From NCBI GenBank assembly GCA_035578905.1, contig JAQJVL010000031.1:2881559-2945558 (forward strand): a stretch of DNA of 64,000 bases. The letters are read 5' to 3'. Below the pieces are notes generated by a model. That model was not told the DNA's origin. It searched no databases and worked only from the letters and a program-made list of their open reading frames with translations. The stretch is from Stictocephala bisonia. Its lineage: Eukaryota > Arthropoda > Insecta > Hemiptera > Membracidae. This document shows positions 48,790 through 60,227 of the stretch, piece after piece. Positions within the stretch are counted from its first letter, which is position 1, and the number at the start of each line of letters is the position of its first letter. The position numbers and the translations under genes were made by a program.

Positions 48790-51150
48790 GCAACTTAACT
48801 TTCTTTGTAACAAAATATATACATAGAAACTACTTAAGTATTCAATATCAAATCAGAACTGTCAGATGGGTAAAACATCATGATTCCGTAAATTCATTTA
48901 TTAATACACTTATTTGAAAAATTTATTTGGTAACGTTAATATATTTGTTTCAAACATTTTACTTATGTAAACAAAAACATCCTTTATTTATATTCCCCAT
49001 GCTTTATCACAATATTTAATAGTATTTATTTTACATTATTAAATCGTAAAAAACAACTAAATTACACTGAGTTAACAAAACCAATAACCAATCACGTATT
49101 GTTAGTTAAGGTTGTTAATGGTCTGATGGGAATAGCTGTGAACGTTGCATTGTTTACATTTCCAAAATGTGTTACTCCTGCTATATTGCCAAATATTGTT
49201 CCGAATATTTTTCATTTCCTTAACTATAGTGCACTGCTTTAACTGCAAATATCTGGTGGGTCGCAGTAGTTAGGGAGCTAAGTTGGAGGTTGTGTCTTTA
49301 TATCCAAAAGCCTAAGTTCAATTCCAGGTATTACCATGACATCTTTACCTCTCAACTTGCTTAAACCTACGTTAAACCATAGGTCCAGTGAGTCTAAAAA
49401 ACTAAAATTGGTTCTATTTGACTGTAGAGAAAACCTATGTCTTAACATAACGTATCTTGCCATTACAAAAAATACAATATGAATTTAAGCGTGTTATTTT
49501 TAATATTACTTAGGCCCTATCATTTATTTAAGGGAAATGCAACTTGAAGGAATTTAACGCTATAAATGAGGTCTAAAGGTAAAAACCGTATAACCATAAT
49601 ACGGTTTTTATATAATGCATTGTGGGGATCATTAATTTAGAAAAGCGTTCCTAATTTTAAGAAACTCATCAATTATTATTTTTCATAATTACTACAAATT
49701 TTAATAAATGAAATGTTTTATTATTAACACAAAAAGAAAAAACATTCTAAACATAGCTATAAGTAAAAAAGACATAGTTATATCTTATTGAAATTCGGTA
49801 TTTAAGGATTTGATTCTAGTTTCACAATCTTAAGCTCAGTTATAACCTCCATTACTATTCATTTAAATTTATGTGCCTTTATCAAAAACGATTTCTCTGC
49901 TTCTTAATTTTTCGTTTTGGATAGTTATAAATATTTTATTTCCATATTTCTATGTAACCCAAATAATGCTTGTTTAACCAACATATTTAAACACGTTTGT
50001 TTTTTATGTAAAAATTCTAACTTAAACTCAATAGTCAAAGAATAAGTATTTAGGTAAGACAATTGATAGTAAACATTTCAGATTAGATTTATAGAAATAA
50101 TCATACAATATATATCATTATAATGTATCACTTATTATTATAAGATAACAATTGTATTATATTCACACTTATACAATTGTTATTCATTTGCAATACTTAC
50201 TCTGTTTAATTCTCAATAAAATTTGTTATTTTTTACAAATTAGTTTTTACTTTAAAAGCAATATAACATTATGAGCATGGTAGATCAATATATAGTATGT
50301 AATTCACAGACTTTGTCTTAAAAAACAAAATTGAATCATACATTTTAGAACATACTTTCAGTTCTTTTATAAATGAATATATATTAATTAAAGGCGTCAT
50401 TAAAGTTTAATATGAAGTAGATTAATGGTAGGTTAATTCAAAAACATGCAAAGTAACTTTTTGAACTGACGTGGTTATAAGATATGACTAGCGAACATGT
50501 GTTATGTGGTGCACGTGAGCTATGTAGAAATACTCCCCTTCTACAGCTTAACATTAATACAGGAATAAATTAGTAAAACATTATAATTTACTTTTTTCTA
50601 TATATTTTAGATGTTTCATAAAAACTGCAGATTAGATTTTTTTAAACATATTGTTTCACAGCAGGCTAAAATTATCAATCTAGCAATGTTGCCATTTGAG
50701 AGGTCAGTTAATAAAGTTTAATATATTGTCCACGTATATACTTGCAATGATATTTCTGTGACAATGCATTTAATAAATAACGAAAACAACAGTTATGAAA
50801 AAATAAAAAATCATAACAGACCAAAGAAGACAATAATCAGTTCAATGTGTAAACTTGTTGTATTATTAGTAGAAATTTTAGTGACTAAGTGTGAGTAATT
50901 ATATTCTTAAATATTAGTTACATATTTATTTTTTGTTTGTTTGGTAAAAAAGATAAAGGTAAACTAAGTGTAATAATAAATCCACTATATCCAATGTCAA
51001 GAAAACATATTATATACATATAGAATTGTCTGTAAATTGAATGAAAAAAAAAATGTTATATTCAATCAAATGAACATTTTTAATATTATGGTTTCCTAAG
51101 TCAAACTTGGAAATTTTTATGAGCTTTTATGAGGTTTACAAATGTTAATA
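48790..51150. other. AT-rich stretch, no gene recognised apart from a SINE-like head
   Basis: Only the tRNA-like segment at 49257-49330 stands out. The 61-codon minus-strand frame there runs opposite to it and is not supported. Confidence 0.45.
49257..49330 (+). mobile_element. tRNA-derived SINE head, decayed
   Basis: GTAGTTAGGGAGC near 49266 fits a weakened A box and AGTTCAATTCC at 49315-49325 a near-perfect B box, about 50 nt apart. It opens with GGTCGCAGTAGTTAGGGAGC, a common SINE-like start. The following sequence shows no poly(A) boundary. Confidence 0.5.
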
Positions 51151-51885
51151 GCTCTAAGAAAAATCGTTTGGAGAGAAACATATTTAAGAGTGGGATGCAA
51201 CAACTAACGTCGTAATTGTTCAGAGTGAACTCGAAAATGATCGAATAACTGAAATACATTAGTCAACAAACTGGAAACATCTATCATCCTGCTAACCCCC
51301 ACCCCTCTATTAAGCCACAACAGCTGCTGCCCTGTGATGTCATATTAAAATGGCTTGACCTGACAATATTTTTGTAAATCCAGTGAACTGAAAAAGTACA
51401 ACGTAGTCTGCCTTTATAATACTTTGAAAATCTTATATTCAGAATAGTTTTGAAGAAATAAATAAATAACTACATTAAAAAACAAACTATTGATCATCGT
51501 AATAATACAATAGATCTAAGGCAAAATCTGTTTGATATAAAGAAGCTCATAAGAGGGGAACATCATAAAGTAGCCTCACGATTTTTCATAGCAAACTCGG
51601 AAAATGATCATTAAATGAAACACATTAGTCAACAAACCGGAAACATCTCTCATCCTACTACCACCCGAACCCTCTTAACTAGGCTTTTACCCACAACAGC
51701 TGCTGCCCCGTGATGACAAGTTGAAATGGCTTGGCCTGACAATATTTCTGTTATTATTACAGATAACTGTAACAGTACGAAGGGGTCTGCTTTTACAACT
51801 CTTAGAACAGCTTTCTTTAAAAAATATATTAATTAAAAACAAGTGATTATAGTAATATAACAATCTAGGTTTAATAAAATTATTA
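51150..51885 (+). repeat. Tandem duplication, two units of about 366 bp
   Basis: GTCAACAAACTGGAAACATC at 51262 recurs as GTCAACAAACCGGAAACATC at 51628; both continue through CACAACAGCTGCTGCCC and GACAATATTT. Identity is moderate with several indels, so it is an old event. The less AT-rich core (51290-51365) is conserved best between copies. No coding frame. Confidence 0.85.
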
Positions 51886-52639
51886 CTAAATCAATTCGCT
51901 AAATATTTAAGTTATAATTGATTCGTTACTTCAAGTTACTGGGCTGTGCTTATAGCACTCAATTTGAGGGAGCAATGCAGAGTACCGAAGTAACATATCA
52001 TGACATAAAGAAATATATACCTAGTTTTTAATTAGTACTGTCATTACAGACAAACAATATAAGGGTTTGAATTTATTTTAAGGATGAGTTGATTTAACCT
52101 TAAAAATAAATTTGCTTATTAAATTTTTAGTTACGGAATATACTTTACTAAATTAATACTAATTTACAAAATGTGTAAAATAACAGGTGGATTGGAAACT
52201 GTCGGGGCGTAATAAAACAAAACCACCACATATGTAAATTTATAATTTCTAAATACTACGACTTTCATTAACTCAATGAAAAATTAAACATATTTTATTA
52301 ATAAAAAATTTGCAAGAACGATGCTACACGTTAGTCATATTATTTAAGGGTGATTACTAACATTGCTCTAAACTTATTGCTAAGCATGCAATGTAAGCTT
52401 GATATGTATATTCAAATATAACATATCTAGGTGCATATTGATATTGGGAGGGAACGGAATATCAAGGTCAATAAAGCTTTATGTATTAGTATTGATTCTA
52501 TTTTTAAAATTTAAAATACCAACATTTTCAATGTTTGTATGAATTAGATATGACCATGATAATATACATTTTTAAACAGTTTAAAAACTACTGACTATCC
52601 AAACGTCCCTATTTGATTGTTTGTGTTACTATACATTTA

Positions 52640-52995
52640 CCACTAACCAGACCTACGAGAGTTGAGAGTGAGGCTCCACCTGGACTGTCGCTTTCACTCG
52701 GGCGCCGACCAATTATAAGAGGGTATTTATGTGACCCTTGATTTCCAACAAGACTGATTCATTGTCATCCCCAGTTGGCAGTCAGTCAGTAAGGATCAAA
52801 TAGAAAAGACATTTCATCACGTCAACATGTGAACGCCTGTGAATCGGCCTAGCGACTACGTCACACCAGCAGTGGGTGGAGCTTCAAACCTAACTCTCGC
52901 TGAATAGAAGATATGCAACATCAGCTATAACACCGATGGATCTGTTTTGCCAAACTTCGCCGTAGCACTGCCACAGCACCCTATCCCTGTACGTT
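52640..52995 (+). promoter_or_regulatory. CpG-containing island with candidate Inr+DPE core promoter and 5' exon
   Basis: This is one of the few GC-rich blocks not linked to a repeat. Taking +1 as A at 52780 (GCAGTC, one change from the arthropod initiator TCAGTC), an AGACAT at 52807-52812 falls exactly at +28 to +33 and matches the DPE consensus RGWYVT. Overlapping TCAGTCAGT at 52782-52790 offers alternative starts. TACGTCAC at 52857-52864 resembles a CRE. Downstream, no long coding frame occurs, but CCCT|GTACGT at about 52988 is donor-like, so the block could be a noncoding first exon of about 208 nt. The downstream exon is not visible. Confidence 0.35.
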
Positions 52996-52999
52996 TTAG

Positions 53000-53367
53000 G
53001 CGATATTTTTTATTGTTTGTTTGGGATTTGGGAAGACATAAAAAATATAGTGAAAAAGCATAACGGCTCTATAAAAACTGTAACAGTTGTAATATTGTGT
53101 TGCTGCTTTTAGACTCGTTTTAAAGGACATTGCTATTTGAAATAATTGATTTTAATGAGGTTTTTTCTGTGCGATTTGTGAGGTTTTTTTAATGAGGGTC
53201 AGATTTTATAAATACTACAATGCTTTAAGTAATTAGTTTAAGATTCTATTATATTAAATAAGTCAGATAGGTCAATTTTATAAGATTTAAAAGTGGGTAA
53301 ACATTGGTTCTAATATATTTTCGAAATTCGAAATAGCATAATATAAAAAAATTTTTGTGTCGTAAAA
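53000..53367. other. AT-rich stretch, no gene recognised
   Basis: Contains nothing recognisable between the island and the retrotransposon 3' end. Confidence 0.45.
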
Positions 53368-53424
53368 TTCAAATTCAAAATATTTATTTGTAGTAGAAAA
53401 TTTTTATAATTGTATTACAAAGGT

Positions 53425-53427
<3 letters not shown>

Positions 53428-53484
<57 letters not shown>
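53428..53484 (+). repeat. TA dinucleotide tract
   Basis: About 28 uninterrupted TA repeats within the 3' UTR of the minus-strand retrotransposon. Confidence 0.97.
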
Positions 53485-53490
<6 letters not shown>

Positions 53491-53589
53491 GTAACTGTAA
53501 ATGTAAATTTATGTTATTCCAATAAAAATAGCAAATATTTATATACTAAAATCTAAAATAATTAATGTCATCTTTATTCTTAATCCTTA

Positions 53590-54400
53590 TTATTCAACTA
53601 TTAATAATTTCTCTACAGAGTAAAAAGCTCCATCCAATAAAAAGTGTTGCAGGGAGGCTTTAAATATCTTAAAGTTTTGTTTTGATTTTATATTATTTGG
53701 CAGTTTATTGAATAATTTTGGCCCCATATTTTGGGGAAGGGAAGCTGTTAGTTCTAATCTATGGGAAGTTTGCCTGTGTTGATCACAATATATTGTATTA
53801 TATTTATTCGTGTTTGAGCCGGTTTGAAAATTTGCCAATTTAAATTTGTAGAATATTAAGATTTCATATATATACAGAGATGATACAGTTAAAATTTGAA
53901 ATGATTTAAAAATTTCTTTACATGAAGTTCTTCTATTCACACCAGCCACTATACGGATTGCTCTCTTATGTAAATGAAAACCCTCAATAAAGCGGTACGG
54001 GATGCAGAACACCATAGTATTATACAGTATCTCAATCTAGATTCTATAAGTGAGCTTTAGATAAGTCTCATAATAAAAATGTTATTTAATTTAGAAAATC
54101 TACTCAATAAAAATAATTGCGACGGTAATTTTGAACAAATGCTGTCAATGTAAGGAGTCCACCTGAAATTTTGATCGAACGTTAGGCCAAGATATTTCGT
54201 TTCAGTTTGAAATGGAAGCTCAAAGTCATTCATCATGATTAATGGATTATCAGCAACATTCCTGTGGTTTGTAAAATATATACAACTGGTTTTATTTGGA
54301 TTCACATGTAAATTATTATTATTTAAATATTCGAATAGGTTAGTAAGATTTAGATAACTATCTATTTCTAATTCAGCTACGATGTTGTTTTTGAAAAGAA
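53590..54400 (-). pseudogene. Reverse transcriptase palm-end and C-terminal region, CR1/Daphne-like
   Basis: From the 5' side: IDSYLNLTNLFEYLNNNNLH, NPNKTSCIYFTN and TKYLGLTFDQNFRWTPYIDS (open frame 54305-54057) belong to the region after the YADD motif. A break near 54010-54055 follows. The frame 54015-53590 gives LHKRAIRIVAGVNRRTSCKE, ILTVSSLYIYEIL, then HRLELTASLPQNMGPKLFNK with KLPNNIK and FLLDGAFYSVEKLL, the typical end of Daphne/CR1 polyproteins. The YADD core is not present. Best preserved of the 3'-end fragments in the window. Confidence 0.85.
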
Positions 54401-54434
54401 CCGCTATCGATAATAATGAAGACTATATCAGTTT

Positions 54435-54935
54435 AAGAGGCTATTTAATGAATTTGTTTTCAGACATATTATGATAAATACTGTAAGATAAAAATATGAA
54501 TATATTGCATTGGAACCTCTTTTGAGGAATATTAATGATTAAAATTTCAATAATACTAAACTCTATATAACAACATATAAATGTGTATGTTTTGTACAAA
54601 TTAGTAATCATTATATTTTACTTTTAATAATGCATATGGTATGCAAATAGTGTTTTGTAAACTTTATGTGTCAGGTTACATTTGAACAAAAAATATAACC
54701 ATGAATAACATTATAACAAAAAGAGTATCTGTGATACAAAGCAGTCTTGTTAAGGTGAGAAAATATGATTTCATCCATTTCAAATGTGGGCTTTGATTGT
54801 ACTATATATTTGAAGGGTGGACAGGAATTACTAAATTCTGTATATGAAACCAAACAAAAATTGTACTTTGGTTTAGAAGATTAAAAACTGTGTGTATATA
54901 ATATTATTTTATATCAACAAGGAAGTTATTAGTAA
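54435..54935. other. AT-rich stretch, no gene recognised
   Basis: Short frames only, including 60 codons at 54671-54853 (-), without a motif. Confidence 0.45.
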
Positions 54936-55830
54936 ACTGGGTTGATGATTCGTATTTACTAGAGCTGTGAACTCCAACAAACAAACATAGGATCCTAAAC
55001 TGGGTTGATGATTCGTATTTACTAGAGCTGTGAACTCCAACAAACAAACATAGGATCCTAAACAGGGTTGATGATTCGTATTTACTAGAGATGTGAACTC
55101 CAACAAACAAACATAGGATCCTAAACAGGGTTGATGATTCGTATTTACTAGAGATGTGAACTCCAACAAACAAACATAGGATCCTAAACAGGGTTGATGA
55201 TTCGTATTTACTAGAGCTGTGAACTCCAACAAACAAACATAGGATCCTAAACTGGGTTGATGATTCGTATTTACTAGAGCTGTGAACTCCAACAAACAAA
55301 CATAGGATCCTAAACAGGGTTGATGATTCGTATTTACTAGAGATGTGAACTCCAACAAACAAACATAGGATCCTAAACTGGGTTGATGATTCGTATTTAC
55401 TAGAGCTGTGAACTCCAACAAACAAACATAGGATCCTAAAACAGGGTTGATGATTCGTATTTACTAGAGCTGTGAACTCCAACAAACAAACATAGGATCC
55501 TAAACAGGGTTGATGATTCGTATTTACTAGAGATGTGAACTCCAACAAACAAACATAGGATCCTAAACTGGGTTGATGATTCGTATTTACTAGAGCTGTG
55601 AACTCCAACAAACAAACATAGGATCCTAAACAGGGTTGATGATTCGTATTTACTAGAGCTGTGAACTCCAACAAACAAACATAGGATCCTAAACTGGGTT
55701 GATGATTCGTATTTACTAGAGCTGTGAACTCCAACAAACAAACATAGGATCCTAAACAGGGTTGATGATTCGTATTTACTAGAGCTGTGAACTCCAACAC
55801 ACAAACACAAGAACCTAAACACACCTCTCA
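54936..55830. repeat. Satellite, 14 units of 63 bp
   Basis: GTTGATGATTCGTATTTACT begins at 54941 and recurs every 63 bp (55004, 55067, ... 55761), with one unit of 64 bp caused by an extra A near 55440. Units are almost identical, differing mainly at two sites: CTGGG or CAGGG before the GTTGATG word, and GAGCTG or GAGATG. The GAGATG form is found only with CAGGG. Since 63 is a multiple of three, stop-free minus-strand frames of up to 306 codons appear (repeat LEFTALVNTNHQP). I regard these as artefacts, because the one-base unit shifts the frame with no loss of openness. Confidence 0.95.
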
Positions 55831-56257
55831 CTTAGACTTATAGTCCAGGTGTCAGGTACGTTTACGTATTATGGTTTAACTCTTGGCATGTATTTATTTT
55901 ATTTCCGTTACAATCTTATCTTGAGAGTTATTCAACTTTTTATCGACTTTATCAGCTGCAGAGACGGACATGATTAGACTAAATTTCCACCGGTGAGACT
56001 GCGAATTGTATTCCCCACAGGCTAAAAAATGTTCGTCTACCTGGACAAAATTAAGTCTAACGTTCTTTTGGAATGTTGTTTGGTGGTATATTGGATAAAA
56101 TATTCCATGTGTAAGACCTCTTGGAATCTGTTAAATTATTTTGGGAGGGGGACTCATAATGTTGTGAATTTTTTAAATTTTTCACCTGCAATTTATAAAC
56201 CATGTATTTTCGGGAAAATACAGCTGTTTACAAAGTTGAATAACGTTCAACGCCCTT

Positions 56258-57265
56258 CAGTTTACATCGGTCGAGTAAGTTTTGACGGAATAATGAATGA
56301 AATACGTTTACTTGAAGACAGGATGACTTTGAAAAACTGTAAAAAATACAAAACAATATACAACGAAAACAACAACTGTGTAGCACGCATCCTCCAATGA
56401 TAGAATGCCTTCAACTATGCTATCTGGTAAAACAGAACGAACAATGGAGAAAAACTGATTTTATTTTCTCGGTAAAATGCCTACACCCGATGAACGTATG
56501 ATAGCCATCTTCATCGTCCTCCAGACAATAATCATACCAAGGAGTCCTCAGTTTCCCATTCTGTGGAAATGCTTTCTAAAGTAGCCACGCCTCGTTGACG
56601 TTCTTTACGCAGATACAAGTCGTTCTCTCCATACAATCTATCCGAATGAATACGTCGATTGTGAGACAAATATTTCAACAACCATCGGTGTCCTCGTCCC
56701 ATCTCCGTTGCTAAACTTACAGGGTTTCTGCTCTCGTGACTACTACACGTATTTATACTACTACTACTAGTATCATACTACTACTAGGTATTCATGTGTT
56801 ATACCTGCTCGGTGGCAAGGCAGAAACCCACTTTATTTCTGCCCTTGTACTTATAACATAGGCTCTAGCCAATATTAGCCCAAGGTAGGTGACAGAGGTT
56901 TGCCTCTCAACGGCTCAGTAGGTCTTGGGGGATCATTCTCACCACAACCATTACTGCCATACAGGAAACTGCGGTAAGCGCGGGCGACACTGGGCGCTGC
57001 TCCGCCAGCAACTACTTGTTATACTTCTTCATCCTCATCACACCCACTCAGAAGTCTACTCCGTGGAGATGTATAGAGTTCAAGGTAGACGCCTTTGACT
57101 TCCTATGATATTACATAATATTGCGGAAAATATATTTGCGGTGGGTTCCATGGGCCACATGTAAGATATATGAGAATGGATTATGTGTTGACTGGGTAAG
57201 CCAAAGCGAGTTGACAAAGAGTAGTAATAGAGTTTGCCGATACAGGCAAGTTAATGTAACAACAG
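56258..57265 (-). mobile_element. R1-like non-LTR 3' region, copy 1
   Basis: About 1 kb, collinear with 60228-61170 except for indels. The coding remnant is at 56270-56750 on the minus strand. The remaining 500 bp (56760-57265) are GC-richer, partly simple (CTACTACTAG near 56760-56785), and not recognised as protein. Duplication as two dispersed copies 4 kb apart fits insertion of related elements or a local duplication. Confidence 0.6.
56270..56750 (-). pseudogene. C-terminal polyprotein with zinc-knuckle-like motif, R1/Jockey type
   Basis: The minus strand reads, in one frame from about 56725, MGRGHRWLLKYLSHNRRIHS, LYGENDLYLRKERQRG and ATLESISTEWETED, a charged helix with spaced Trp as in the R/K-rich segment before the zinc knuckle of R1-type proteins. 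After a frame change comes YDYCLEDDEDGYHTFIGCRH (C-x8-9-H-T-x3-C), and after another PDSIVEGILSLEDACYTVVV, which fits the helix after the knuckle. The segment between WETED and the knuckle is shorter than normal, so there is an internal deletion. Assigned to R1 type with moderate confidence; Jockey type is possible. Confidence 0.5.
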
Positions 57266-57280
57266 TGTTTCGTATATTCA

Positions 57281-57505
57281 CCCCAAAATATAAAAAAGTT
57301 CTATTGGTGACTCATTAAAAAAAGAATATACAATTTAAGCTCATGGCAATGTTATTTTCTCTCAAATATTGCTGAATGTTCTGGACTATTGGCAGAAAAA
57401 ACACACATTTAAATGAGGTCAGACCCGAGTTATTTTACTCTAATACAAAAATAATGCTAGATAAAAATATACTTTTTAGATGGGATACTATGAACCTTAA
57501 TATTT
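57281..57505 (+). repeat. Direct repeat of about 225 bp, copy 1
   Basis: ACCCCAAAATATAAAAAAGT, GGTGACTCATTAAAAAAAGA and AATGAGGTCAGACCCGAG recur in order at 57914-58148. It starts at the right edge of the R1-like copy 1. The gap between the two copies, 57506-57913, shows no motif. Confidence 0.88.
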
Positions 57506-57913
57506 GAGCCCATACTATAGAGTGTAGAAGACCACACTGAGTGACCCTTCTACATGTATGTTAATTTAAACCACATGCAAAACTATTTATAATACATAAA
57601 ATATGGGAACAGATAACTTCCCATTGCTTGGATATTACAGACATTTCATTGAACAACCGTTTGAATGTTTTGTTCATTAAACGTAATCATATTTTAGTAA
57701 AGGGTATTTTCACTGAATATTTTCATAACACGAACCTTACTAGGAGTATTATATATACATAAATTACATCATTCGATATTTATTTATTCTTATTCGGAAC
57801 ATTACATTTTTACTAAGCCACAGTGACTTTCTGAGCATAAGTGGAATTTAGTAAGTAACAAGACTATAAGGGTCATCCTCATTTATTATTTTTTCAACAA
57901 ACCATTCGTATTC

Positions 57914-58148
57914 ACCCTAAAATACAAAAAAGTTCCATCGGTGACTCATTAAAAAAAGAATATACAATTTAAGCTCACGGCAATGTTCTTTTCTCTAAAA
58001 TAATGCTCAATTATCTGGACTATTGGCCACACGAGACATCTGACACATTTAAATGAGGTCAGACACGATTTATTATATTCTAATAAAAAATTAATGCTAT
58101 TTAAAAATATACCTTTTAGATTGGATACTATGAACAATAATATTTGAT
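57914..58148 (+). repeat. Direct repeat of about 225 bp, copy 2
   Basis: Matches 57281-57505 at roughly 85 percent by eye, ending with GATACTATGAAC and AATATTTGA in both. The minus-strand 62-codon frame over it is not supported. Confidence 0.88.
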
Positions 58149-58149
58149 A

Positions 58150-58700
58150 GGCACGTCATGGCCACTGCTATTTGAATAAATTAAAATTACTTTAAAACTT
58201 AAAGCTCACTAATATATTTTATTTGATATTACAATTAAAGTAAATAATATTTGTTTTGTTTACTTATAATATTAAAATTTACTTGCATTTATACCAGCGC
58301 AGATTATTAGTGTTAAAACATTTAAATAACGCAGCAAAACCCTTGACGTGTTGGTTAATTGGATGTTCTATATTGTCTGATAGGTCATTTAACAAGTAAT
58401 CAGACTGAATGGGCCGTGAAGCTCGTGTTTTGAAGGAATGAAGCCAATGAGACACCCACCCCCACCAGCACACCATAGAGTTTGGAAGGAGGGGTGATGG
58501 AGGCACTTTAGTTTTAGTTTAGTTAGACAATGGATTTGTCTCAATTGTTTATTTTTCATATACTTCTAAAGGATTTTTACTGTAAAAAATCTAACTAAAG
58601 CTCTCAATTAAATTTTGTATTTTCCATCACTTCCCATAAGAATGAATGCTTTTCATGACTCCAACGAACATCTGGTAGACATATGAATGGAACTTATGTA
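58150..58700. other. No gene recognised
   Basis: A 75-codon minus-strand frame (58279-58506) is less AT-biased than most and starts in a GC-rich patch, but I recognise no family in it. Confidence 0.4.
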
Positions 58701-58704
58701 TGCA

Positions 58705-58767
58705 TGGGAGAGTCGGTGGCTAAGCTCGTCTGAGCGTCAGGACTTTGAGCCTGAGTTAGAGATAGCG
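58705..58767 (+). mobile_element. 5' half of a tRNA-derived SINE head
   Basis: TGGCTAAGCTCG (58717-58728) is an almost perfect A box, followed by an anticodon-arm-like stem TCAGG/CCTGA around ACTTTGAG (58737-58754). The B box is missing: the sequence runs straight into the minisatellite at 58768. The GTCAGGACTTTGA word is also in the 127-bp array at 61.4 kb. Confidence 0.5.
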
Positions 58768-59138
58768 CAGTACCACTGACGTGTAAGGGTGGGTGGGTGG
58801 GTCAGTACCACTGACGTGTAGGGGTTGACGGGTGGGTCAGTACCACTGACGTGTAGGGGTTGACGGGTGGGTCAGAACCACTGACGTGTAAGGGTGGGTA
58901 GGTGGGTCAGTACCACTGACGTGTAGGGGTGGGTGGGTGGGTCAGTACCTCTGACGTGTAAGGGTTGACGGGTGGGTCAGTACCACTGACGTGTAAGGGT
59001 GGGCGGGTGGGTCAGTACCACTGACGTGTAAGGGTGGGTGGGTGGGTCAGTACCACTGACGTGTAGGGGTGGGAGGGTGGGTCAGAACCACTGACGTGTA
59101 AGGGTGGGTGGGTGGGTCAGTACCACTGACGTGTAAGG
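58768..59138 (-). repeat. Minisatellite family A, locus 5: 11 units of 35 bp with G4 and hairpin
   Basis: CAGTACCACTGACGTGTA starts at 58768 and recurs every 35 bp through 59118, eleven times, alternating with GGGTGGGTGGGTGGG or close variants. Read on the minus strand the unit is CCCACCCACCCTTACACGTC, AGTGGTACTGA, which matches the other four loci. On the plus strand each unit contains GTCAGT-ACC-ACTGAC, a perfect 6-bp stem with 3-nt loop, next to a four-run G tract. Confidence 0.93.
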
Positions 59139-59149
59139 GCAAAATTACA

Positions 59150-60225
59150 TTTAAAAAATTCCCATTACTACCTTTCTGATGAGTTTGAATTTTAAAATTC
59201 TTTTCATTATTCTACTTTATTATACATATTTTTGTTAGTTTATATTCTTGCTCTTGTTAGTCATAGATTTATTTTCAGACTGTTCATTTTAAATCACTCA
59301 TTTCCATCTAAAAATTTTCACCGTTTTATTGTTGTTCTTAATTTACTATAAGAATGTCATTTAGTTTTATATTCACCTCAAGTTGTTACTAGTAATGTTC
59401 ATCTTGTATTGTACTGATTCTCCACGTTACTCTGTCTGATTAATTTTCTGCGCAGATCAAAAGTCTATTAGGGATATGTAGTGTAGGACTAAATTGATAC
59501 AAAAATTTAGTTTTATAAAATTTTTTTTATAAAAAATATATACTTTTTTGCAATTTTGTAGTTTATCACTGTCTTTATTTAAACATTATATTCACACTAC
59601 CAACTAAATACTAAAACATACTAGTTAATTACAGACATTGATTAGCAAAAATTAATATCAACTATCAGAATACAATACAAAAAACTTTAAAAAATTGTGG
59701 TGTTTGAAGGATACGTATAAGAATTATCCTTTCAAAGAGTTGCAAAACTATCTGAAATTACAACAAATTGTTATAACGAGAGCAATTTAAACTACAAAAT
59801 TCGATATTTTTTATAATATTCTTTTGAAAGTGACCATTACTTTATTAATTACTAAGAAAATTAATTTCCAAAACCAACACAATTTCTTAAGAGATGAATA
59901 ACTTGATTAGTTTAAGTGAAAACTGATTTTGACTTAGTAAAATAATTACTTGTACCTTAATTATACATTGAAATGTAGTATTGTAGATATACTGTAGAAA
60001 ATCTCTGGACCTTTTAGAAGGTGGAGTGGAGCCCAGGCTTTTTTTTACATTTATGACATTTTCACCACATTTACTGATCTTTATGCTTTCAAATTAATCT
60101 AATAAAGCTATTCATCTTCTTCGTAGCTCAAAACATTTCGTAGGGAATGATTCACTCACGAAATTAAATATAGAATTATCTACATTTAGGGTACACATGG
60201 ACTTATCCGATTAGCTATTGCATCT
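59150..60225. other. AT-rich stretch, no gene recognised
   Basis: Nothing recognisable on either strand. Confidence 0.5.
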
Positions 60226-60227
60226 AT

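Larger units (their letters stand above)
53368..54420 (-). mobile_element. 3' end of a CR1/Daphne-like non-LTR retrotransposon
   Basis: The RT C-terminal remnants at 53590-54400 are followed on the minus strand by about 200 bp of 3' UTR, within which a TA tract has expanded (53428-53484), and then by AATAAATATTTTGAATTTGA ending near 53368, a TTGAAT-repeat tail typical of these elements. The 5' side stops near 54420 with no other domain, so the copy is 5'-truncated. Confidence 0.8.

Noticed and set aside
54904..55824. 306-codon minus-strand open frame
   Set aside because: It lies wholly in the 63-bp satellite; openness comes from a repeat length divisible by three, and a one-base change between units shifts the frame without consequence.
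56029..56400. 123-codon plus-strand frame
   Set aside because: Its 3' half runs opposite to the R1-like remnant, and the paralogous copy at 60.2 kb does not keep the frame open; no motif.
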